A stretch of DNA of 64,000 nt from Patiria pectinifera (taxonomy: Eukaryota; Echinodermata; Asteroidea; Valvatida; Asterinidae). A program made the position numbers and the translations under genes. The stretch spans positions 9,806,465-9,870,464 of the forward strand of contig CM057149.1 of assembly GCA_029964075.1 (NCBI GenBank), in the 5' to 3' direction. The notes under the pieces are model-generated. The model worked only from the letters and a program-made list of their open reading frames with translations, ran no database searches and had not been told where the DNA came from. Below, one piece after another: positions 25,801 through 34,700 of the stretch (positions within the stretch are counted from its first letter, which is position 1; every line of letters begins with the position of its first letter).

Positions 25801-28800
25801 CGGCAAAGAGAGTACAGTTGGGGGTGACCGACCGACGCCATCTTGCTTGACTGCAATTTTGCTGCGACGAGTGGCCGTACCATGTACCACTGCGTGTACG
25901 TAGTTCAAATCCCCTGGTGTGCGTGCGTCATTGCATCACACTCACACACAAGGAACGGTGCGCGTCAACCAGCTAAATGTCCCACCCATGGGACGTCGTT
26001 GCTAAGTAAAAGGGCCCCCTCTTTTGTTAGTGCACAGAGACCATAACTGCCACAGCCTGTTGAAGTGGTTTGATAGATTAGGGTGACCATTAATACTGGT
26101 ACAGCTTGTGTAGCAGCCATTTTAACCGTCAATTACAAAGTACCAATATGAGGCAGGCTTACGGACCTGTTAGAAATTGTAACCTGTTAGATTTTGACCC
26201 ATACCCGGTGCGGTTACTCTCTACAGATTCTCACTGCGAGAGGGAGGGATAAATAATAAAGACAAGAAATAATATTTCAGAAGTGATCAGAAATGTATTA
26301 TGTACAAAAATGCTATGCATCTGCGTATCATGTAGTGCTTTATAAGAAATGCAAAGAAATTCTGATCTAGCTTGGACAGGATAAAATTTCTTTTGAAGGA
26401 AAGGACAAGGTTCAAGATTTGTTTTGAGGTAAAAGTAAAATAAGTGGCGGAGAGTGTGGCAAAGTGGTTAGGGTTTGTGTCTCATGATCAGAGGGCCAGG
26501 GGTTCGAATCCAGCTGCTGGTCATAGGTTGTGTCCTTGGGCAAGCCACTTCACTCCAACATGCCTCTCTCCACCCAGGAGTATGGGTATTAGCATTAGCT
26601 GGCTAGTAACCTGCAATGAACAGGCATCCCATCCAAGGGAACAGAAATATTTCCAGGTCTTCCATGCCAAGGAAACTGGAGATAAACTGCAACTTTAGCG
26701 AGCATCATCTGTGGCACTTTAAAATGCACATAAATGTGAAATCTGTTTTGGTTTTTCCAAGTCAACTGGTTTTCATTTTGAAAATTCTCCACAAATGGTA
26801 TTTATCACCTTTCTCCTTCATTGTCTGAGAAGTTACTAAGTAATTTATAAGGTTGGTTATGGGAACTCGCGTGATCTCATAATCTGGAACCGGTTCCTGA
26901 CAACAGCGGTTGGGAACTCGGGTACCCGGTTCCGATGCACAGCCCTAGTACTTAACTTTAACTGTTTTACTTTAATAGCAGCATGCAATGCATAACTCAT
27001 TACATTGGATGGATTCTACACGTTATTAATGGCTTCTACTCCATCATGTGCAATGAGAAACATAGCCACCCAAATCCCCTTAATCCCCTTATATTACTAA
27101 CAGCTATAATAGGGCGACAGATTTTGCTAACTCCGTCCACAATAGGGCGACACACCTTATTAAGGCGACACATAACTGTCGCCCTTTTGTGAAAATGACC
27201 CTTAGGACAAGGAATTTTGCTGTCGCAAACCATCTAGATCGGTTCCTCATGGTCCAATTAGTAAAAATACTAAATTTCGTGGAAAAAAGATAAGGTAAAC
27301 TTGGGTTAGGTGACAGTTTAGGTTTGTGCACAAGTCTATGGGAAAGTCGCCCTATTGCAGCAAAAACAGTTATTATTATTATTATTATATTACTAACAGC
27401 TATAATAGGGCGACAGATTTTGCTAACTCCGTCCACAATAGGGCGACACACCTTATTAAGGCGACACATAACTGTCGCCCTTTTGTGAAAACGACCCTTA
27501 GGACAAGGAATTTTGCTGTCGCAAACCATCTAGATCGGTTCCTCATGGTCCAATTAGTAAAAATACTAAATTTCGTGGAAAAAAAGATAAGGTAAACTTG
27601 GGTTAGGTGACAGTTTAGGTTTGTGCACAAGTCTATGGGAAAGTCGCCCTATTGCAGCAAAAACAGTTACTATTATTATTATTATTATTATTATTGTTAT
27701 TATTATTATTATTATTAAATGTTTCTCAGTCCCAGATTCATGTCTTTTCATCACTTTTTTGCAATGACTGACCTTCACTGAGATAATATTTGATGAAAAG
27801 GGTGGCGTCAGGATACCATGTTTTTTAGTATTGAGAAAATTCCAGTTGTTTCCCTGACAACTTGATGTCATTATGGTGCTGAGTTGCAAAACTGGATGAA
27901 AGAGATACGCTACCTAAACCCTAACCTTCCCAAATCCTCTTTGCAAAACGGAAGATTTTGCAGGATTGAGGCTATATGGCAAACATGTGTAGCTGAGTTT
28001 GAAGGATACACTGTTTCAAGGTCTTGGGCTGGACCTTGTGTTGTTTATGCTCATAAATTTAGGCCTAGATTGTACTTGAAATCCTCCGCACTGCTCCTGG
28101 ATGTCACTGGCTCTGCCTCAACATATTGACAGTCATACATGTAGCTGGAGGATTTTGCAGGATTGAGGCAGTTGTCACCCCTCTAAGAGCCACATTCAAG
28201 AAATAACGGAGGATTTTGCAGGATTGAGGATATAGGCCTATGCTATTTTAATAGGAGGCAGTTGGAGGATTTTGCAGGATTGAGGCAGTGGTCACCCCTC
28301 TAAGTACCAAATTCAAGAAATAGTGGAGGATTTTGTAGGATTGGGGCTGTACATGCCGTATGCACTTTTTACATGGAGGCAGTTGGAGGATTTTGCAGGA
28401 TTGAGGTTACATACTAGAAAAAATGCCTAAGGAGTTAGGGTTAAAATTGTGTTCGATTTTGCCTAGAAATTAAGTTTAGGAAGTGCTGGCATATGACAAA
28501 GACACACATATAAAGGTTTAGATGTGTATTGTAAATTTAGGACAACGAAATACTGACTCACTGGTAGTAGGCCTACTGTGCATGCCTACTTGAGAATTGT
28601 GAACCTTCAACCAATAAAACGGTGAAAGCAACTGGATTTCATAGTTGTTCAAATTTCATGTGACACCGCTAAACTGTCTTAGGTATCGGTATTTATGAAT
28701 GGAAAATTAATTACATACACAGAGAAGACGGATTCGTTCTGTTCGTATGCCAGTATAAAAAGTCGTTCTTAGGGCATAATCTTTTATTATGTATTAACAA

Positions 28801-29459
28801 TTTAAAAGATACCGTACCTCAATGGAAATGCATGTATGCAAAGACTGGCATGATGAACATGTACATGTACATACCACATTCAAAAACAGTTTACCAAAAA
28901 AAAGAAAGAAATACCGACCCTTCAGTTTTTCGGCGATGTTACGGGAAACCGGAAAATTATTAAGGGGAAAACAAGCTCTGGATTAGTCTTAAACAAAGAC
29001 AGGTGAAACTGCTGGGTTTCACACTTCTGTTGTATCGTCATTACCTGCAGAATCACCAATCGGATTTGGTTCCGTGCACGTGATGGGTTCCCTTGACATC
29101 AGGTACCCCTCTGCGTCTTGCTCTTGCTGTTGTTGCTCATATTGCATCGGAACTCCTGACCGTTCAACCTCCTCAAGTTTCCTCACTAACAACTCATACA
29201 GATGATGGTGCCCCGAATCAAGATCTTGCAGGGATTTCACCAAGGCATCGAATGCCCTGTCGCTTCGTCGGGGTATTAACTCCAAGAGCTGGCGCACTTT
29301 CTCCTTTCGCGTCTGCTTGAATTCTACTTTCTCCTGGTCATCCCGGGTGAAGACCCTGTCCACGATGAGATAGTCCATGACATCATCGGGTTCCAAGTCT
29401 TTGACCAATGTGACGCGACATTCATCCAGCACCTGCGCATACTTCGCTGACATAGACAT
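13748..29459 (-). CDS. Predicted chimeric gene: CARD domain joined to a duplicated NEK4 C-terminal tail
   Basis: Joining 29459-29045, 24680-24580, 23879-23713, 22655-22564, 18229-18081 and 13843-13748 gives 1,020 nt, or 339 codons plus TGA, with all junctions in phase. Residues 1-138 come from one CARD exon; 139-339 match the linker and C-terminal block of the NEK4 gene at 45-62 kb. There is no kinase domain. CARDs mediate homotypic assembly in apoptosis and innate immune signalling. The role of the NEK4 tail is unclear, so no function is assigned. The five tail exons are directly visible and intact. The join to the CARD exon is inferred from shared strand, proximity (a 4,364 bp intron), donor CAG/GTAATG and phase. 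The alternatives are a CARD-only gene plus a tail driven by an unseen exon. Confidence 0.5.
14080..14235. repeat. Detached left part of the 21-bp minisatellite
   Basis: About seven units with the same consensus and variants as the main array at 16558-18003, after a few degenerate units. The array breaks abruptly at GAGGATATATTG, indicating that later sequence was inserted or amplified within it. Confidence 0.85.
14590..15320. repeat. Diverged tandem repeat, about three units
   Basis: Related blocks near 14612, 15010 and 15250 share GGTACAAAT-like and AACCATAA-like motifs and a later AAGGCTCTTACGCCTA motif (also at 16368). Spacing is irregular (about 240-400 bp). The third unit is interrupted by the hAT-like element at 15329 and resumes at 16343. 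Confidence 0.6.
15329..16334. mobile_element. Non-autonomous hAT-like element with 8-bp target duplication
   Basis: The ends are CAGAGTTGTAA inverted repeats, flanked on both sides by ATTAATTG (15321-15328 and 16335-16342). The subterminal regions are dense GAGTC/GACTC repeats in opposite orientations. The 8-bp duplication and CAGAG tip fit the hAT superfamily. No transposase frame is present. Confidence 0.85.
15640..16090. other. Internal region of the hAT-like element, no gene seen
   Basis: Moderately GC-rich sequence with only short open frames on both strands and no recognisable transposase motif. Confidence 0.5.
16558..18003. repeat. 21-bp minisatellite, about 69 units, in last intron of copy A
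   Basis: The unit is GTGAGGATCTGTGATGGAC plus two bases, with recurrent variants (TTGACATG, TTGATGTG, TGGACGTG, TGGACCTG). Because 21 is divisible by three, all frames stay open and give ITDPHTS, VHHRSSH and CDGRVRI peptide repeats. Only about three units remain at the paralogous place (45823-45872). A further seven or so units lie at 14080-14235, cut off by a 2.3 kb insertion. Confidence 0.95.
18081..18229 (-). CDS. NEK4-like exon L' (copy A)
   Basis: 149 bp, three codons longer than copy B (SDNSDRLKDK region) and otherwise nearly identical through [19 protein letters not shown] to EESVE. Donor GAG/GTAAGAG. The frame continues through the donor into a very long minisatellite reading frame, interpreted here as intron. 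Confidence 0.82.
18675..19560. repeat. Duplicated block, uninterrupted form
   Basis: 18675-19063 is almost identical to 26685-27072, and 19268-19560 matches 27718-27900 plus 28440-28530. 19064-19267 is C-rich low complexity. GGTTCCGATGCACAGCCCTA marks an old transposon end. No gene. Confidence 0.7.
19561..22563 (-). other. Intron sequence between K' and L' of copy A
   Basis: AT-rich with poly-A and poly-C runs. 19900-19990 is paralogous to 49500-49590. Holds the 44-bp repeat at 22151. No coding exon recognised. Confidence 0.6.
22151..22291. repeat. 44-bp tandem repeat, three units, with CRE-like and E-box motifs
   Basis: The units start at 22151, 22195 and 22239; the third has a 9-bp internal duplication. 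Each contains TGACGTGA (CRE/ATF-like) and GCACGTGAGC (E box). Lies in the intron between K' and L'. Confidence 0.85.
22564..22655 (-). CDS. NEK4-like exon K' (copy A), shortened
   Basis: 92 bp. It starts [19 protein letters not shown] like the native exon, but the acidic region is deleted between two CCTG sequences. A new donor CAA/GTACGT is proposed shortly after. With it the exon keeps phase 2 in and 1 out and is 135 bp (45 codons) shorter than copy B. Without that donor the frame reaches TAG about 6 nt later. Confidence 0.68.
23713..23879 (-). CDS. NEK4-like exon J' (copy A)
   Basis: 167 bp, 12 bp longer than the native exon. The difference lies at an internal repeat of a segment reading SAPKVK in the native exon. 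The frame is open and ends at donor AAA/GTGAGG in the same phase as copy B. Acceptor ATGTAG. Confidence 0.8.
24580..24680 (-). CDS. NEK4-like exon I' (copy A)
   Basis: 101 bp, phase 1 in and phase 0 out, acceptor TTTCCAG, donor AGG/GTGAGT. It reads CSSSDAAAGRKSSSGVVKTR and ends FDPNPPHR, one codon longer than its paralogue at 52959-53056. Splice sites are conserved. Confidence 0.8.
26440..26640 (+). mobile_element. tRNA-derived SINE (copy A)
   Basis: A box TGGCAAAGTGGTTAGGG, B box GGTTCGAATCC, then GTGTCCTTGGGCAAGCCACT. At the right end of the duplication block. Confidence 0.75.
27091..27670. repeat. Two nearly identical 296-bp units in tandem
   Basis: The units start at 27091 and 27387. 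Each begins TATTACTAACAGCTATAATA and ends near TCGCCCTATTGCAG, so each unit has TAATAGGGCGAC/GTCGCCCTATT inverted ends. The near identity suggests a very recent duplication. ATT microsatellite separates and follows them (27665-27717). Confidence 0.85.
27914..28444. mobile_element. AATCCTCC MITE in rearranged region
   Basis: CCCTAACC at the left and GGAGTTAGGGTTAA at the right. It interrupts a repeat whose uninterrupted form is at 19268-19560. Confidence 0.65.
28783..28788 (-). terminator. Possible polyadenylation signal for a CARD-only transcript
   Basis: A canonical AATAAA on the minus strand, 231 nt past the TGA at 29019. It would end a transcript that ignores the internal donor at 29045. 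Downstream U/GU-rich sequence was not rigorously assessed. Confidence 0.35.
29019..29459 (-). CDS. CARD-domain protein, 146 codons if unspliced
   Basis: The ATG at 29459 lies 14 nt inside an exon that begins after a good CATGCAG acceptor (29474), so a 5' untranslated or leader exon lies upstream. Residues about 5-98 form a CARD, with VTLVKDLEPDDVMDYLI at helices 1-2 and RQLLELIPRRSDRAFDAL at helices 4-5, then HLYELLVRKLEE. The closest resemblance is to the CARDs of initiator caspases and RAIDD/CRADD-like adaptors. The tail (99-146) is Gln/Glu-rich and unrecognised. The frame ends TGA at 29019. A donor at 29045/29044 would remove the last 8 codons and allow splicing to the NEK4-like exons. The ATG is chosen because the CARD starts immediately after it, although the 14 nt upstream have no stop. 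Confidence 0.85.
   Translation of the reverse strand: MSMSAKYAQVLDECRVTLVKDLEPDDVMDYLIVDRVFTRDDQEKVEFKQTRKEKVRQLLELIPRRSDRAFDALVKSLQDLDSGHHHLYELLVRKLEEVERSGVPMQYEQQQQEQDAEGYLMSREPITCTEPNPIGDSAGNDDTTEV
29045..29459 (-). CDS. First coding exon of the predicted chimera (CARD)
   Basis: 415 nt, 138 codons plus one base. The donor CTGCAG/GTAATG leaves a single G, which joins TG of the next exon to make Val 139. This is the nearest same-strand coding exon upstream of the five copy-A tail exons, and it is the one that supplies the required phase. Confidence 0.5.
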
Positions 29460-30000
29460 GCTGCTTTTGATATCTGCATGAGAAAAAGAAAATTCATGTT
29501 TTCTTAAAATGTTATTGTAACAATGTTGTATATTAGGGCCTAAAGTCTTTCTTATTTGTTAGGGAAACTATTTCCCTTTTAAAGACTGCATGTAAGTCTT
29601 GCCCACTGGCAGAACTAGGACTAAAGCTGACCAGCCATTGTGAATCTGAAACAAGGGGAGCTAGAGGCTGAGTTGGGGGAGGACTCATGATGATACTGTT
29701 GCCACTCTTCTCTTTCCCCCTTCTTTCTCTTTTCTGTCTTTCTTACAGACCTTATCTATAGCAAGCATCTCCGAGGGCAATGCCTTTGCTTTGCTGGGAT
29801 AAACAGGAGTGAAACCTGAGACCAAATAAAAAAAAAACATTTTTAGCGTCCTGCCTTTTTGAAGAAAAGGAAGGCCTGTTGGAGGCCCTTTTTTCCCCTC
29901 CTCCAAAATGGCCGCCCGACTGGGCTATTTTTCAAAATGGACCCCCTAAAAATATTGGAGTCAGAAGGACAATGGGAACAGGGAACCAGACTAGCTCATG

Positions 30001-30133
30001 GCTGGCATCAGACAGACCAATCACAGGGCGCTTCGATTGGTCACCTCAATTGGCCAATCACATGGCGTCTCGATTGAGTGTCTCCACGGTGACCAATCAA
30101 AGTGCCTTGTGATTGGTCCATCTGATGCTAGCC
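30001..30133. promoter_or_regulatory. Palindrome carrying six CCAAT boxes
   Basis: The arms 30001-30044 and 30089-30133 are inverted copies (GCTGGCATCAGA with mirror). CCAAT or ATTGG occurs at 30017, 30036, 30049, 30054, 30093 and 30112, four of the six as CCAATCA or its reverse. It lies about 530 bp upstream of the CARD exon acceptor, a plausible NF-Y-bound promoter region. It could instead be a MITE. Confidence 0.45.
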
Positions 30134-30524
30134 AGAAAACAGTGTAGCCAGAAGCCAGAAGCCATGCACAAGTCAATTTTTCCTGAATTCAAAATGGCAG
30201 TCTCAAACACGGCCCGTGCGACGAGGATGTTTCCCAAATTGAATGTGAAATTTCTCTTTTCTTCCCAAAGGTATGCGAACGTAAACACCACCATTTGTAT
30301 TTCCAGTTCCCACTGAAGCCTACAGGGTACATCAGGCAGCTTGAGGACTGTTTCAGGGGTGAAATTTGAAGATTTTGATGGGGGTACGAGTGAAAATGGC
30401 AAAAAGAAATAATTGGTAAACGCGATACAGCTATGCTTCTCGGACCCTACTATCGCCCGACCATGTCCAAATGTTAAAAAAGGCGATTTGTAGAGTCCTA
30501 GTTACTCGGACTCATGACATACTC

Positions 30525-30885
30525 ACGTTATGTGCACCAAACAAACATCGGTGGATTCTGGCCAAAATGATGAAAATATGCTCTTTCCGCACTGAGCCAA
30601 CCTGACACTTGAAACGTGCACACGCGCAGAAGGATCGCAGTCATTTTCGGTTTGATCGCTCGGAGCGCGCCGTGGGGGGTACCTTGTACGCATGCGCATA
30701 TTATTGTTCCGCTCCTACCGTATCCCCCGCGGCGCGCTTCGAGCGAGCGAACCGAAAATGACCGCAATCATTCTGTGTGTACGTTTCAAGTGTCAGGTTG
30801 GCTCAGTGCGGAAAGGGCATATTTTTCATCATTTTGGCCTAAAAACCGACAAAATCCACTGATGTTTGTTTGGTGCACATAACGT
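30525..30885. mobile_element. Foldback MITE with GC-rich centre
   Basis: The ends ACGTTATGTGCACC and GGTGCACATAACGT start arms of roughly 150 bp that pair across a CpG-rich middle. Short open frames on both strands mirror each other and are not genes. Confidence 0.8.
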
Positions 30886-31214
30886 TGGGGGCAAACTGTG
30901 CAGCGGTTCTGTGGGAAATTTCTGCATTTTGATGGACGTTTTTGTACTTAATTAGTGTTTTGTGCTGACAACAATATTGCGGGGTTCTTAATCTATGAGG
31001 CTCCACTACGTGGAGCCTCATAGTTCTAGGAGTAGGCCTATCTCACTCCCACTCCCACTGTCCCAGATTCATGTCTTTTCAACATTTTTGCAATTACTAA
31101 CCTTCATATTGTGATAATATAAATATTATGACGAAAAAGTGGCGTCAGGACAGGATGCGACATTCTTTCCAAAAAAGGGGTTACTTTCAGTTTCATGCTT
31201 TTGAAGGGTGTCAT

Positions 31215-32144
31215 GTCAACTCGCTCCCTGGCCGACTCGCCCCTTACTGACTCGCCCCTTACCGACTCGCCTCCTGAACGACTTGCCCCTTACCGACTCG
31301 CCCCCTTGCCGACTCGCCTCCTAGCTGACTCGCCTCCTGACCGACTCGCCCCCTGACCGACTCGCCCCCTGGAAAATTAAGCACCTTACAAGGACATCGT
31401 GAAAAAAAAATAATAATAACGACATGGCGTGAAACCCAAATTATTCAAACGCCATTTTGAAGGATTTCCGGTACAAATGCAAGAAACTATAGGCCTAGAT
31501 CCTTTTATGGAGATTTGGGTTGTAAACACATTAGCACAGCTGTACCGATATTCGCGAAGTGTCCGTGGGGCCTATGCGCGTATAGTCAATGACATTACTT
31601 GTAGATCTCGACTCTGGGTCCTCAGTTTCATTAAAAAGTATTTAAGAATTTGAAGGATGTATATTTTGAAGAAAAAAAAAAAAGTTATTTGTTTGGTTTA
31701 GTGGTGTTCTTATCAAACGTACCGTACCAAACTGTTTTGAAAGTGTTATAGGAGAAGCTCAGTGGAACTTTCAGAGTCAAAACCAAAACTCAGATAACGA
31801 AGCTGATTTGAACATGATTTGCTGACCCTCTTCTCTTGCGGAAAGGGATTGTCTTATTTTCACATATGACTTTTTCATTATTTATTATTGGTTATTAATA
31901 CCATTTATTATTATTATTATTGTATTGTACCATAAATCATTTTCAAATGGCGTTTGAATAATTTGGCTCCATTGAGTTTCACGACTCGACCGGGCATGCA
32001 ATGTATTCCGGATGCCGTCCACTGGGGTTTTTTTTCACGATGTCCTTGTAAGGTGCATAATTTTCCAGGGGGAGAGTCAGCTAGGAGGGGAGTCGGCCAG
32101 GGGGCGAGTCGGTAAGGGGCGTGTCGGCCAGGGGGCGAGTTGAC
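31215..32144. mobile_element. Foldback element with minisatellite arms
   Basis: The left arm (31215-31384) is a tandem repeat of CGACTCGCCCC-type units; the right arm (32060-32144) carries the reverse GGGGCGAGTC units. Inside, GCACCTTACAAGGACATCG and its reverse face each other, as do AATTATTCAAACGCCATTT and its reverse. GTCAACTCGC and GCGAGTTGAC are the tips. No clear target duplication and no gene were found. Confidence 0.75.
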
Positions 32145-32236
32145 CTGCAATCTTTTGGAGGAATAGGGGAAGAGGGCCAGGGGAGGGACTTCCCCTTTGC
32201 CAAAACAATTGCCAGTTCAGATGTTTCGTCTTGCCC

Positions 32237-32338
32237 AAGCTTGAGTAACTCCAGCTGACATGTTCCATATTCATTCACATGCATGACATATAGCATGTGA
32301 ATGAATATGGAACATGTCAGCTGGAGTTACTCAAGCTA
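32237..32338. mobile_element. 102-bp near-perfect palindrome flanked by GTCTTGCCC
   Basis: The arms are about 45 bp (AGCTTGAGTAACTCC and mirror) around a short loop near 32287. A 9-bp direct repeat flanks it (32228-32236 and 32339-32347). It shares GTAACTCCAGCT with the tips of the foldback at 33685-34700, so it may be a miniature relative. Confidence 0.7.
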
Positions 32339-32681
32339 GTCTTGCCCTTGACTGGACGGTTGTCCATCGTTGAGAGGGCTTAGATTCTAGGCCTAAATAA
32401 ATAGAAACTTACCTAGTCATTTAATAAACAGACATAATCAAGTTTGTCCGTGTCAACCAACAGACCACAGGTGTTCTTGAATCTACCGTTAAAAAGTGTA
32501 GGACGAATGGACGAACTGAAGAAAGCGTCATGAATTCTCCACGGGGTGGTGGTGTCGGACGGTCCTACTAAAGCGCGTCAACAAGCGTCAACAACCCTCA
32601 ACAAGCCCCAACGGTCGTCAACAAGCATAAACAAATTTTGTACATGCTTTTGAACATTAAACGTAGCTTTATATGATAGAA

Positions 32682-32966
32682 AAAGCAATAAAGAACATCT
32701 TCTGCATACCAATTACAGTTCAAATTATTCAAAAACCTGTTTTTTTTACGCGAAATGTACGACGAATTTGTCGATTAGTGTTGGCCGCCATCTTGTTTGG
32801 ATGGCGCTGTACACTTCACGCATGCGTGGTAGGGCTAAGCTTCACATAAACAAGATGGCGGCCAACTTTTAATCGACAAATTCGTCGTACATTTCACGTT
32901 AAAAAAACCAAGGTTTTAAATAATTTTAACTTTAATTGATATGCAGAAAATGTTCTTTGTACTGTC
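32682..32966. mobile_element. Palindromic MITE
   Basis: Arms containing GAAATGTACGACGAATTTGT and AAAATTCGTCGTACATTTC-type mirrors meet around a core with GCCGCCATCTTG on one side and CAAGATGGCGGC on the other. No open frame of note. Confidence 0.75.
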
Positions 32967-32982
32967 CTCCTTAAGGTGTATT

Positions 32983-33577
32983 GAAAAAATTCGGCTATCC
33001 GATCACCACTTTTTTCAATTAACTTTCTAGCGCCAAAAGTTACCTCTTTTATGGTTGTTCCCTCCACTTTCCCTCCTCTACTCTCACCCCCTCCTTTCCT
33101 TAATTTCTATTTATCAATCAGTCACTCACTTCATCAAGATTCGAAACTCGGACGCTTGCTTGATACACGAGTCTCTTAACCGCTAGGCCGCGCACGATCG
33201 CTGTTGCAATGATCAATCTTTGGACGTATTTGAAGTATCCATTGAAATAAACTAAACATTCATGAGAAAATAAATATTCATAATGACGTATTGCACTATC
33301 ACTGGCCGGCTCATGCGACGTCTCATGCGACGTCATGGTTATCGATGTCATGCGTATAACGTACTGCTGTTCCAGACACTTCAATCAGTTTTGACCGGCT
33401 GCTTCAACTCAGATCTGCACTACATGTGCATGCAAAATGTGCTCCAAAAACACATTTTTACCATTTTTTTTTCGCATGTCCACTCTTTCCTGGATTCCTC
33501 TTGGTTGAAATCATAAGGTGAGGTGAAAATTTGGATGTTTCGCGGCAGGTAAGTGGTGATCGGTTGGCCGAATTTTC
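32983..33577. mobile_element. Inverted-repeat element with a tRNA-like piece inside
   Basis: AAATTCGGCTATCCGATCACC at the left mirrors GGTGATCGGTTGGCCGAATTTT at the right. The interior near 33137-33195, read on the minus strand, has an A-box-like GCCTAGCGGTTAAG and GTTTCGAATC, suggesting a SINE head captured inside. No complete tRNA fold was found. Confidence 0.6.
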
Positions 33578-33684
33578 CCGTAAGGGATGTGGCTCATGGG
33601 CTATGAATGCATAGCCCTAACAGTCCTGAATCCTCCAATTTCAATATGATTTTGCACACCCCCTAGGGAGTTAAGGTTAAATAC

Positions 33685-34700
33685 TAGCTGGAGTTACCCA
33701 GCCCTGAGTTTTATCATTGGGTTGTCTATTAGGGCTAGAGCTAGTTTTTCTCGTAAACGATAGTATAGGCAAAAAATTTTGGAAAATGTTCAATTCTGTC
33801 CCCGCTACACACTAATTGCAACTGCAACTCACCCCAAACTTGCCTGGAATAACCATTACACAGGTCCTTGAAGTAAAAAACGATCCACGATGAAGATTCA
33901 GCCTACAATTGCAGTGAAAACAGGAGGAATAACCGCTAACCTGACAACCTTGCAGGCATGGCCAGGATCGCAATTGGTTTGTGCACAAAAAAAAATTGTG
34001 TACAATGAATGGCGGTCGCCGATTACCATGCACGTACAGCTCGCTGGTACTCGGCGTTTTTGCGGTCGGTGGTGCATGACGTAACGCGGAAGCGTAATAC
34101 CCGATGACTGTTTCATGCATTAATAAGAGGTTCACTCGCATCACAGTGCGGTACTGGAACGGCAGTAAATAACACTGCACTATGAATGCACGATAGCCGG
34201 CCAACTCGACGGTTGCCGTTCCAGTACCGCACTGTGATGCGAGTGAACCTCTTATTAATGCATGAAACAGTCATCGGGTATTACGCTTCCGCGTCACGTC
34301 ATGCACCACCGACCACAAAAACGCCGAGTACCAGCGAGCTGTACGTGCATGGTAATCGGCGACCGCCATTCATTGTACACACTTTTTTTTGTGCACAAAC
34401 CAATTGCGATCCTGGCCATGCCTGCAAGGTTGTCAGGTTAGCGATTATTCCTCCTGTTTTCACTGCAATTGTAGGCTGAATCTTCATCGTGGATCGTTTT
34501 TTTCTTCAAGGACCTGTGTAATGGTTATTCCAGGCAAGTTTGGGGTGAGTTGCAATTGCAATTAGTGTGTAACGGGGACAAAATTGAACATTTTCCAAAT
34601 TTTTTTGCCTATAGGCTATACTATCGTTTACGAGAAAAACTAGCTCCAGCCCTAATAGACAACCCAATGATAAAACTCAGGGCTGGGTAACTCCAGCTAC
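33685..34700. mobile_element. Foldback element with about 500-bp arms and 8-bp target duplication
   Basis: Almost the whole element is an inverted repeat: the left arm starts TAGCTGGAGTTACCC and the right arm ends GGGTAACTCCAGCTAC, meeting near 34195. TTAAATAC flanks both sides (33677-33684 and 34701-34708). The mirrored frames on the two strands are arms, not genes. Confidence 0.85.

Larger units (their letters stand above)
6620..26640. repeat. Segmental duplication, copy A
   Basis: Collinear in direct orientation with 39165-54050. Matching anchors include 6620/39170, 7120/40300, 10560/42940, 11790/43517, 13400/44810, 18081/45948, 22655/51536, 23879/52591, 24680/53056 and 26450/53860. The offset drifts because each copy has its own insertions. 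The copy holds exons I'-M' and their 3' flank. The left edge is placed where similarity stops near ATCTTCTAGTA; the right edge is just after a tRNA-derived SINE. Similarity by eye is high in introns too, but no percentage was computed. Confidence 0.82.
26685..28530. repeat. Duplicated block, interrupted form
   Basis: Second copy of 18675-19560, split by the tandem 296-bp units and by the AATCCTCC MITE. It occupies the stretch where copy A would be expected to hold exons G and H. Confidence 0.65.

Noticed and set aside
26440-26560. tRNA gene (GGTTCGAATCC B box)
   Set aside because: No cloverleaf acceptor stem; paralogous copy and conserved downstream body show a SINE. The same applies at 12333, 44086, 45440 and 53845.
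33812-34487. Mirrored frames of 97-130 codons on both strands
   Set aside because: They are the two arms of a foldback element read in both directions.
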